From the NCBI GenBank assembly GCA_018056215.1, contig JAGPGB010000050.1, positions 1 through 7,427 on the forward strand: a stretch of DNA of 7,427 nucleotides, written 5' to 3'. Source of the stretch: Bacteroidales bacterium (GTDB lineage: Bacteria > Bacteroidota > Bacteroidia > Bacteroidales > DTU049). The notes under the pieces were generated by a model. That model made no database searches, was not told where the DNA came from, and was given only the letters and a program-made list of their open reading frames with translations. Both the position numbers and the translations under genes were made by a program. Below are positions 1 to 5,862 of the stretch, in pieces (positions within the stretch are counted from its first letter, which is position 1; each line of letters opens with the position of its first letter).

Positions 1-10
1 AAAATATTTT

Positions 11-727
11 TTATTCTTCAATCTCTTTATCATATATTTTAACATATTCTCTGATTTTTTCTATTGGACCGAAAAGTACTAATCTATCATTTTTATGTAA
101 TAATGTTTTAGGGTCCCTAGCAGGTGTATATTCAAATGAAGGAGTATGATATAATTCGCTTCGCTCAAAAGGACTTTCTGTATATGAATATCTTTTAAGC
201 ATTAAAATATTAATATCATCATTGATTTTTATATCACCTAATTTCAGATTTTCGTATGATCTAGGAATATTTATTTCTACAGCGATAAAGTTTTTAGATA
301 TTGGAAATGCATCATAAATTATTTTACTCGCAATCTGCATAGCTAGCCTACCAGCAGATTCGATTTCGGGTTCAAAAATGTATTTAACTCTCAGTAGAGA
401 TAAAATCTGCCAATGAATATTATTGATAGCTCTCGCATAGATGATTTTAGCCTCATATTTTTTAAGTAATGCTACCATTGTAAGACTAATGCCCACATCA
501 TGACCTATGCATACAATGCAAAAATCATATAAAGATACTTCTAATTCATTCATTACCTCATCTTTAGTGGCATCGCCTTCTACCACATTGGTAATGCTGT
601 CTTTATATAAATCTACTAGATGATGATTAATATCTACACCTGTTACTTCCATATCTTCGAGAGTTAGCCTTCTAGCTAATTCGCTACCGAAATTACCTAA
701 CCCTAATACTAAAACTTTTTTACTCAT
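11..727 (-). CDS. ktrA: Potassium uptake regulatory subunit, TrkA/KtrA family (RCK domain protein)
   Basis: Cytosolic gating subunit of a Ktr/Trk-type K+ uptake system; family members form a ring under the membrane subunit and respond to bound nucleotide. At 238 aa it is slightly longer than the usual single-RCK KtrA (about 220). The N-terminal Rossmann fold (about 1-135) shows the dinucleotide motif G9-L-G11-N-F-G14, the acidic residue D32 at the end of the second strand, the family block GDAT at 51-54, and the FEPE...AGRLA segment near 118-129. A TrkA_C domain follows (about 143-230), apparently interrupted by a polar segment around 182-206. The ATG start is 10 bases after the stop of the membrane subunit gene, so the two are surely co-transcribed. 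No Shine-Dalgarno sequence is visible. The family call is firm. The choice of ktrA over trkA rests on its single RCK unit; E. coli-type TrkA has two. Confidence 0.93.
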   Translation of the reverse strand: MSKKVLVLGLGNFGSELARRLTLEDMEVTGVDINHHLVDLYKDSITNVVEGDATKDEVMNELEVSLYDFCIVCIGHDVGISLTMVALLKKYEAKIIYARAINNIHWQILSLLRVKYIFEPEIESAGRLAMQIASKIIYDAFPISKNFIAVEINIPRSYENLKLGDIKINDDINILMLKRYSYTESPFERSELYHTPSFEYTPARDPKTLLHKNDRLVLFGPIEKIREYVKIYDKEIEE

Positions 728-737
728 TTATTTATTT

Positions 738-2579
738 TTATAAGTTTACATCAATTTCTGGATATTTGATTAACCTTTGCTTAGCTTTCCTAATGATAGC
801 TAAAAATAGGATAATAAATTGCATTCTGCCAATAAACATTTCTGTTATTATCACAATTTTAGATGCTAAAGATAGACTAGGAGTTATACCTAGTGTTAAT
901 CCTACTGTGCCAAAGGCTGAAAACACTTCAAACATTATATTCATAAAACCCAGATGTGGATCAAAAGCACATACTAAAATTGTTCCTATGAAAATCGTCA
1001 ATAAAGAAAAAACAATGATTACAAATGCCTTTTGTATACTGCTATTACCGATAGAACGTTTTTTGAAAATAATTTTTTCTTGATTTTTACCTAGAGACCT
1101 TGCATTTAAAAATGCTAATGCTAATGAAGTGGTTTTAATACCACCTCCAGTACTACCTGGTGATGCTCCTATCCACATTAATATTATTATAAACATTACT
1201 GTAGCAGGTGAAAAAATAGCAAAATCTAAAGTATTAAAACCTGCTGTCCTTGGCGTCACTGAGCAAAAAAATGCTTGTACAATTTTATCAAACCAATTAT
1301 AGCTAGCTAACCCCTTATTAGCTTCTAAAATTAAAATTACTGCCATTCCTATTACGAGCAATATTATTGTGGTTCTCACCACTATTATATTGTTTATATT
1401 GACAATTTTAGGTCTAATTATTTTTGATTTATTAAATATTTTTCTAAAAAAATTTTTAATATATAGAAAGAAGTTATTTACGAAACTTTTAATTACAAAA
1501 AATCCTAAACCACCGAAAATTATTAACCCACCTATTGTAAAAATGCTTAAATAATTACCAACAAAGACACTATTCATCATACCACCATCTACATTACTAA
1601 AGCCTGCATTACAAAAAGCTGCTATTGCGTGAAAAATCGCAAAAAATACGTGCTGAGATATTGTATTAAACTCTCCCGCAGGTGTAGAAAAATAAATTAA
1701 TATAGCACCTATACTTTCGAAAAATAATGTTATTAGTATTACTGCATAAAGATTTTTTAAAACTTCTTTGTATGTAGAAGCTCCTATGCTAAATCCTAAG
1801 CCTTGTTGCTCCTTGAGAGATAAATCTGAACGTGTAAATGACAAAGCTAAAAAACTTGTTATTGTCATTATTCCTAATCCACCAATTTGTATTAAAATTA
1901 ATATAATTAATTTCCCTAACCATGTAAATGTAGTTGCTATATTTAATGTACTCAAGCCCGTTACACATACAGCAGATACAGTGATGAATAATGAATCTTC
2001 ATATTTTATATCTTCGTATGTTGCAGCAGGTAATAATAATAGAAATGAACCTATTATTATTATAAAAATAAAACTAAGAATAAAAATTTTTGCTGGGTGC
2101 TGTTTTGTGAAACGATAAATATTCTCTATCCAATGGCTTATTGTTCTCAAAAATACTATAAATATTAAAAACAATTTATAATAATAAATGTAATTTAATT
2201 CATGTAAATAACTTGATATAAAATCAGGAATAATATAGACAAAATAGTTTAATGTAAGGATAAATATTACTTTTATTAGCAAATTTATCCACGAAAATCG
2301 CCTACCACCTGGTAATATTAATAAAATTATCTGGATAAAATAAAGAATACTTATACTCCAACAAATGAAATTTATATACGGGATTAGATTTTGTGCTACG
2401 ACAGGTGTATATAAATTACCAACAAAAAATATTGCTAATAAACCACCAAAAAATGAAAAAAAAGAAATTAAAATATAACTAAGGTTTAGTACTCTTGGAT
2501 TGATTTTAAATATCCATTCGTAAACTTTTATCCTCGTTTTTTTTAATAAATAAAAAAAATCTTTAATAAATTTTTTCAC
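738..2579 (-). CDS. ktrB: Potassium uptake membrane subunit, TrkH/KtrB family
   Basis: Inner-membrane K+ translocating subunit working with the adjacent RCK protein. The four pore-loop signatures of the superfamily are all present, each with its selectivity-filter glycine: VTGLS (G208), NAGFS (G326), RTAGFN (G447) and TVGLT (G560). The conserved SPGSTGGGIKT block lies at 473-483. At 613 aa it is longer than classical KtrB (about 450 aa); the extra length is an N-terminal region of about 150 residues with roughly four hydrophobic segments (about 35-55, 68-90, 98-117, 131-147) before the first M1-P-M2 unit. The start codon is GTG (2577-2579 reads CAC on the plus strand). An in-frame stop lies a few codons upstream and the next internal Met is only at residue 238, so GTG is the sensible start. 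Near the C-terminus the usual GRxGPLT-like block reads GRMQF, a departure from the family. The family call is firm; K+ selectivity is inferred from the four glycines. Confidence 0.94.
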   Translation of the reverse strand: MKKFIKDFFYLLKKTRIKVYEWIFKINPRVLNLSYILISFFSFFGGLLAIFFVGNLYTPVVAQNLIPYINFICWSISILYFIQIILLILPGGRRFSWINLLIKVIFILTLNYFVYIIPDFISSYLHELNYIYYYKLFLIFIVFLRTISHWIENIYRFTKQHPAKIFILSFIFIIIIGSFLLLLPAATYEDIKYEDSLFITVSAVCVTGLSTLNIATTFTWLGKLIILILIQIGGLGIMTITSFLALSFTRSDLSLKEQQGLGFSIGASTYKEVLKNLYAVILITLFFESIGAILIYFSTPAGEFNTISQHVFFAIFHAIAAFCNAGFSNVDGGMMNSVFVGNYLSIFTIGGLIIFGGLGFFVIKSFVNNFFLYIKNFFRKIFNKSKIIRPKIVNINNIIVVRTTIILLVIGMAVILILEANKGLASYNWFDKIVQAFFCSVTPRTAGFNTLDFAIFSPATVMFIIILMWIGASPGSTGGGIKTTSLALAFLNARSLGKNQEKIIFKKRSIGNSSIQKAFVIIVFSLLTIFIGTILVCAFDPHLGFMNIMFEVFSAFGTVGLTLGITPSLSLASKIVIITEMFIGRMQFIILFLAIIRKAKQRLIKYPEIDVNL

Positions 2580-2633
2580 TGCTTTATAATATCAATATTA
2601 ATAAATTAGTATTTGTTAATTAGTGATAATTTT

Positions 2634-3083
2634 TTAATTATTATCTTCATAGAACCATTCCGCATATGAGCTATCTGTCTCTCTTAATAATGCGTGTACC
2701 AATTTTACATTATCAGGTAATTGTTTATCAATAATATCAATAAAATGTAATAATAAATTTTCACTTGTTGGCTGAAAAGGTAATTTAATAATTCTAGAAA
2801 AGCTATCTATATCCTGCACTTGTTCTATCCAATTAGCTTTTTGATTAACTACTAATGAATGATCGAACCTATTTATAATATGTTTATTTACAATATCTTT
2901 TAATACGCCAAAATCCATTACCATGCCATTTTTAGGAGACATAATATCATTATTTGGAGTGCCCAAAATAGTAATAATTAAAGTATAAGAATGTCCATGT
3001 ACGTAAGCACACAAGCCATCATATTTATCTAATACGTGTGCCATCTCGAAATGAAATTCTTTACTTATTCTTATTAAAGACAT
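2634..3083 (-). CDS. queD: 6-carboxytetrahydropterin synthase / 6-pyruvoyltetrahydropterin synthase family
   Basis: Probable 6-carboxy-5,6,7,8-tetrahydropterin synthase, which converts dihydroneopterin triphosphate to the first committed intermediate of queuosine/7-deazaguanine synthesis. The 149 aa length is close to the family size. Zinc-ligand histidines are visible as H16 (in FEMAH), H29 and H31 (HGH). C25 precedes HGH in the Cys-x3-HGH arrangement typical of QueD. Also present are the DFGVLK block (57-62), the catalytic Asp-His pair D74-H75, the PTSEN segment (105-109) and the pterin-binding Glu in RET (E135). About 20 residues at 81-100 form a loop between the DH pair and PTSEN. The ATG start lies only about 10 bases from a Bacteroidota -7 element, implying a very short leader. 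No other queuosine gene is in the window; the next gene downstream is the K+ transporter. A eukaryote-like PTPS activity cannot be fully excluded, but the Cys-x3-HGH spacing favours QueD. Confidence 0.92.
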   Translation of the reverse strand: MSLIRISKEFHFEMAHVLDKYDGLCAYVHGHSYTLIITILGTPNNDIMSPKNGMVMDFGVLKDIVNKHIINRFDHSLVVNQKANWIEQVQDIDSFSRIIKLPFQPTSENLLLHFIDIIDKQLPDNVKLVHALLRETDSSYAEWFYEDNN

Positions 3084-3093
3084 TTTTTTTTTG

Positions 3094-3121
3094 CAAACTT
3101 ATTAAGTTTTTATATTTCAAA
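3094..3121 (-). promoter_or_regulatory. Bacteroidota-type promoter for queD
   Basis: On the minus strand, positions 3101-3094 read TAAGTTTG, an exact match to the Bacteroidota -7 consensus TAnnTTTG. TTTG at 3121-3118 could serve as the -33 element with a 16-base spacer, slightly short for the usual 17-23. Transcription would begin a few bases downstream, leaving a leader of under 10 bases before the queD ATG. This is inferred from the motif only; the T-rich background raises the chance-match rate. Confidence 0.55.
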
Positions 3122-3148
3122 AAAATTTTTTTAAATGACGAATTTAAA

Positions 3149-3180
3149 TTTTTTATTTATAAAAAAAAGATTTATCTTTG
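3149..3180 (+). promoter_or_regulatory. Bacteroidota-type promoter for the serC-serA cluster
   Basis: TATCTTTG at 3173-3180 matches the -7 consensus TAnnTTTG exactly. The -33 position holds a run of six T (3149-3154) with an 18-base spacer; no TTG is present there. The -7 element ends 25 bases before the serC ATG, a normal leader length. It is arranged back-to-back with the queD promoter in the same 122-base gap. Confidence 0.6.
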
Positions 3181-3205
3181 CAAAAAACATAAAAATTTTT
3201 GTATT

Positions 3206-4294
3206 ATGAGAAAGCATATTTTTAACGCAGGTCCCGCAGTATTACCAGTATCAGTATTAGAGAAAGTATCAAAAGCTGCTCTAGATTTGGATGGTATAGG
3301 GATGTCTATACTTGAGATTTCACATCGATCAAAAGAATTTGATGCTATTATTAATGAAGCTGTAGAATTGATGAAAGAGTTAATGAATATTCCAGAAGGT
3401 TACCACATCATTTTCGTTGGTGGAGGTGCGTCTACTCAATTTGCTATGCTACCAATGAATTTCCTCAAAACTAAAGCAGCTTATTTAGAAACTGGTAGCT
3501 GGGCAAAAAAAGCTGCCAAAGAGGCTAAATTATTTGGTGAAGTTCAGATAGTCGCCTCATCAGCTGATAAAAACTTTACTTATATTCCTAAGAATTTTAC
3601 TATACCTACAGATGTAGATTATTTCCACATTACTACTAATAATACAATTTATGGTACAGAAATAAAAACTGATTTTAGTTCACCAGTACCTCTAGTAGCT
3701 GATATGTCATCAGACTTCTATAGCAGACCAGTAGATGTATCTAAATACTCTTTAATCTATGGTGGTGCACAAAAAAATGTAGGTCCAGCAGGAGTAACTA
3801 TAGCAATCATAAAAGATGATTTTCTAAATAGTAAACAAGTTACAGACCGCATAATACCTACTATGCTCAATTATAAAACTCATACCGAAGAAAACAGTCT
3901 CTATAATACTCCTCCAGTATATGCTATTTTTGTTGTTAGAGAAGTGATGCGTTGGCTGAAAACAGAAATCGGTGGTTTAGAGAATATGAAAAAAATCAAT
4001 GAAGATAAAGCTAAAGTTCTCAATGATTATTTAGACAATAGCAAGATGTTTGTTCCTACTGTTCCAAACAAAGAAGATCGTTCATTAATGAATATTACTT
4101 TTGTAATGCAGGATCCATACAAAGATTTAGAAGCAGCTTTCTTAGAACATTCTAAAAAATATGGTATCGTAGGTATCAAAGGTCATAGAAGTGTTGGAGG
4201 TTTCAGAGCTTCTATGTATAATGCTTTGCCCATAGATAGTGTTAAAGTTTTAGTTCAAGCTATGGAAGAGTTCGAAAAAACAAATTTGAAATAA
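3206..4294 (+). CDS. serC: Phosphoserine aminotransferase
   Basis: PLP-dependent class V aminotransferase converting 3-phosphohydroxypyruvate plus glutamate to phosphoserine, the second step of serine synthesis; it probably also acts in the analogous pyridoxal-phosphate precursor step. From the ATG at 3206 the protein is 362 aa, the standard family size. Visible marks are FNAGPA near the N-terminus (6-11), SHRSKEF (39-45), the phosphate-binding GGGASTQFAM (72-81), and the PLP-lysine block GGAQKNVGPAG with K190. The C-terminal HRSVGGFRAS segment holds the arginines expected to bind the substrate phosphate. The reading frame stays open back to 3038, but that 56-residue extension is low-complexity Lys/Phe/Ile-rich sequence overlapping queD and lies upstream of the promoter, so the later ATG is chosen. 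No Shine-Dalgarno sequence. The serA gene starts 10 bases after the stop. Confidence 0.97.
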   Translation: MRKHIFNAGPAVLPVSVLEKVSKAALDLDGIGMSILEISHRSKEFDAIINEAVELMKELMNIPEGYHIIFVGGGASTQFAMLPMNFLKTKAAYLETGSWAKKAAKEAKLFGEVQIVASSADKNFTYIPKNFTIPTDVDYFHITTNNTIYGTEIKTDFSSPVPLVADMSSDFYSRPVDVSKYSLIYGGAQKNVGPAGVTIAIIKDDFLNSKQVTDRIIPTMLNYKTHTEENSLYNTPPVYAIFVVREVMRWLKTEIGGLENMKKINEDKAKVLNDYLDNSKMFVPTVPNKEDRSLMNITFVMQDPYKDLEAAFLEHSKKYGIVGIKGHRSVGGFRASMYNALPIDSVKVLVQAMEEFEKTNLK

Positions 4295-4304
4295 TATTAA
4301 AAAA

Positions 4305-5237
4305 ATGAATATTATGAATAAAATAGTAGTTTTAACAGAAAAACCTTTTGCAAGTGATGCCGTTAATAAAATGAGTGACATTGCAAAAGCAGAAAAATTT
4401 GATATAAAATTTGTAGAAAATTATACAACTAAAGAACAAGCTTATGAAGGTGTGAAAGATGCTGAAGCTTTAATAGTACGTAGTGATATTGTAGATAAAG
4501 ATTTGATCTCACATGCTCCTAATCTCAAAATCGTTGTTAGAGCTGGTGCAGGTTATGATAATATAGATCTAGCTGCATGTACAGAGCATAAAATTGTAGT
4601 TATGAATACGCCGGGGCAAAATTCTAATGCAGTTGCAGAATTAGCACTTGCTCTTATGCTATATGCTGCTCGCAATTTTTTTGATGGTTCTACTGGAATC
4701 GAGTTAAAAGGTAAAACTTTAGGATTACATGGTTTTGGTTATACTGCAAAAGCTTTAGCTCAACTAGTACAAGGTTTTAATATGAAATTATATGGACATA
4801 GACGCTCTGCAAACGAAGATGAATATAAACAATTAAACGTAACTAAAGCTAATTCTATCGAAGAATTATATAAATCTTGTCAATTTATTTCATTGCACAT
4901 ACCTGCTAATGATAATACTATAAAATCAATTAATTATAATCTATTATCATTAATGCCTAAAAATGCTGTTTTAGTAAATACTGCTAGAAAAGAACTTATT
5001 GATGAAGATGGTTTATTAAAAATGTTCGCAGAAAGACCAGATTTTAAGTATGTAACTGATGTTGCTCCAAATTGCAAAGACATCTTAAATGAAAAATATC
5101 CTGGACGTTATTATGCTACTCCCAAAAAATTAGGTGCTCAAACTAAAGAAGCTAATAATAATGCTGGTTTAGCTGCTGTTAAACAAATTATTGCTTTCTT
5201 TAATAATGGAGATACTACTTTTCAAGTAAATAAATAG
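4305..5237 (+). CDS. serA: D-3-phosphoglycerate dehydrogenase, short form without ACT domain
   Basis: D-2-hydroxyacid dehydrogenase oxidising 3-phosphoglycerate to 3-phosphohydroxypyruvate, the entry step to serine. At 310 aa it has only the substrate and nucleotide domains; the C-terminal serine-sensing ACT domain of long SerA proteins is absent. The RAGAGYDNID block (79-88) and NTPGQNSNAVAEL (101-113) are typical. The catalytic Arg is R228 in NTARKE. At the position of the usual catalytic His the sequence reads TPKKLGAQT (272-280), placing K274 there; this lysine variant is known from Bacteroides-type and Entamoeba PGDH. The nucleotide motif is degenerate, G143-F-G145-Y-T-A148 for GxGxxG, and the cofactor-selecting acidic residue after the second strand is replaced in YGHRR (163-167). 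The ATG at 4305 is used; a second in-frame ATG at 4314 is equally plausible. Pairing with serC makes the pathway assignment secure. Confidence 0.94.
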   Translation: MNIMNKIVVLTEKPFASDAVNKMSDIAKAEKFDIKFVENYTTKEQAYEGVKDAEALIVRSDIVDKDLISHAPNLKIVVRAGAGYDNIDLAACTEHKIVVMNTPGQNSNAVAELALALMLYAARNFFDGSTGIELKGKTLGLHGFGYTAKALAQLVQGFNMKLYGHRRSANEDEYKQLNVTKANSIEELYKSCQFISLHIPANDNTIKSINYNLLSLMPKNAVLVNTARKELIDEDGLLKMFAERPDFKYVTDVAPNCKDILNEKYPGRYYATPKKLGAQTKEANNNAGLAAVKQIIAFFNNGDTTFQVNK

Positions 5238-5268
5238 AAAAAAATTACAACACCAAAAATATACAACT

Positions 5269-5724
5269 ATGGAAGAAAATAGACCAATGAACTTCTTCAG
5301 ATTCGAAGATCTACGCATTTATCACAAGACTTTAGATTTCGTGTCTTGGGTTTATAATGCTACCAAATCATTCCCAGATTATGCTTCTGTGATTAGGAAT
5401 GATATGATAGAGGCAGCACAAGAGATAACGGTTAATATTGCCGAAGGCTCTGGACGTACTAAAAATCAGTTTATCTATTATCTAAAAATGGGTCGTAGCT
5501 CTATCAGAAAAAGCATCGTACTTATTACTATTGCTCAAAAAGAAGGTTTAATTACTGATGAGCAACACGAAGAAGCTAAAAATTTACTTATCGAAATCTC
5601 TAAAATGTTAGGTGCTCTTATCTCTTCTCTACAACGTAATAAAAGAGGTGAAAGAAGCTCTTCCGAAGAGGGAGAAGATGATGATGATTTCGAAGAAAAT
5701 AATAGCGGTAACGAACTAATTTAA
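5269..5724 (+). CDS. Four-helix-bundle protein (S23 / 23S rRNA intervening-sequence protein family)
   Basis: Small 151-aa protein of the S23-like four-helix-bundle family, whose members were first noted inside 23S rRNA intervening sequences but are often stand-alone genes of unknown function. Family marks are the FEDLRIYHKTLDF start of helix 1 (about 12-24), NIAEGSGR (56-63) joining helices 2 and 3, and a C-terminal helix with KMLGALISSLQ (112-122). Beyond the fold is a tail of about 28 residues: first basic (RNKRGER, 123-129), then Ser/Asp/Glu-rich (about 130-143). No catalytic residues can be named. It lies 31 bases after serA with no visible terminator or promoter between, so it is probably read with the serine genes. 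A hand count over 5281-5700 gives 149 G/C of 420, slightly above parts of serA. An alternative start is Met7 (5287). The family is clear; the role is unknown. Confidence 0.85.
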   Translation: MEENRPMNFFRFEDLRIYHKTLDFVSWVYNATKSFPDYASVIRNDMIEAAQEITVNIAEGSGRTKNQFIYYLKMGRSSIRKSIVLITIAQKEGLITDEQHEEAKNLLIEISKMLGALISSLQRNKRGERSSSEEGEDDDDFEENNSGNELI

Positions 5725-5862
5725 TTCTCTATCTGCTATTAAATAGAGTAGGAGAGAGACTTTCTTTAAAAAATACTTTTATTAACGAAACTTAATGTTG
5801 ATTAATATTTTTTGTTAATTTGTATATTTATTGTTTATAAATTTTTTAAAATAAATTAAATT
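5725..5862. other. 138-base gap before the DUF1015 gene
   Basis: No ORF or RNA gene is seen here. A weak six-base stem, CTCTAT (5727-5732) with ATAGAG (5743-5748), follows the four-helix-bundle stop but has no T-run, so it is not a convincing terminator. The remainder is AT-rich, and its right part may hold a separate promoter for the DUF1015 gene. Confidence 0.5.
5798..5830 (+). promoter_or_regulatory. Possible weak promoter for the DUF1015 gene
   Basis: TATATTTA at 5823-5830 matches the Bacteroidota -7 consensus TAnnTTTG except for the last base. TTG at 5798-5800 lies 22 bases upstream, at the long end of allowed spacing. The gene starts 32 bases after the -7 element. In such AT-rich sequence a one-mismatch hit is weak evidence; read-through from the serine promoter is the alternative. 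Confidence 0.25.

Noticed and set aside
766..2118. Plus-strand open frames of 61-116 codons
   Set aside because: They lie antisense to ktrB, whose hydrophobic codons leave the opposite strand open; no family motif is present in them.
2580..2633. AT-only inverted repeat (TAATAT/ATATTA) between queD and ktrB
   Set aside because: Short stem of only A/T pairs with a two-base loop and no following T-run for the minus strand; expected by chance in such sequence.
3038..3205. Upstream extension of the serC frame giving a 418-aa protein
   Set aside because: The extra 56 residues are low-complexity, overlap the 5' end of queD on the other strand, lie upstream of the promoter, and are absent from the family, which starts at MRKHIFNAGPA-like sequence.
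3084..3205. preQ1 riboswitch upstream of queD
   Set aside because: The inferred leader is under 10 bases and no C-rich loop or pseudoknot-like layout is visible.
5269..5724. Four-helix-bundle gene as part of a 23S rRNA intervening sequence
   Set aside because: The flanking sequence is protein-coding (serA and DUF1015); no rRNA sequence is visible.
5727..5748. Small hairpin after the four-helix-bundle gene as a terminator
   Set aside because: Only six base pairs with a ten-base loop and no T-run after it.
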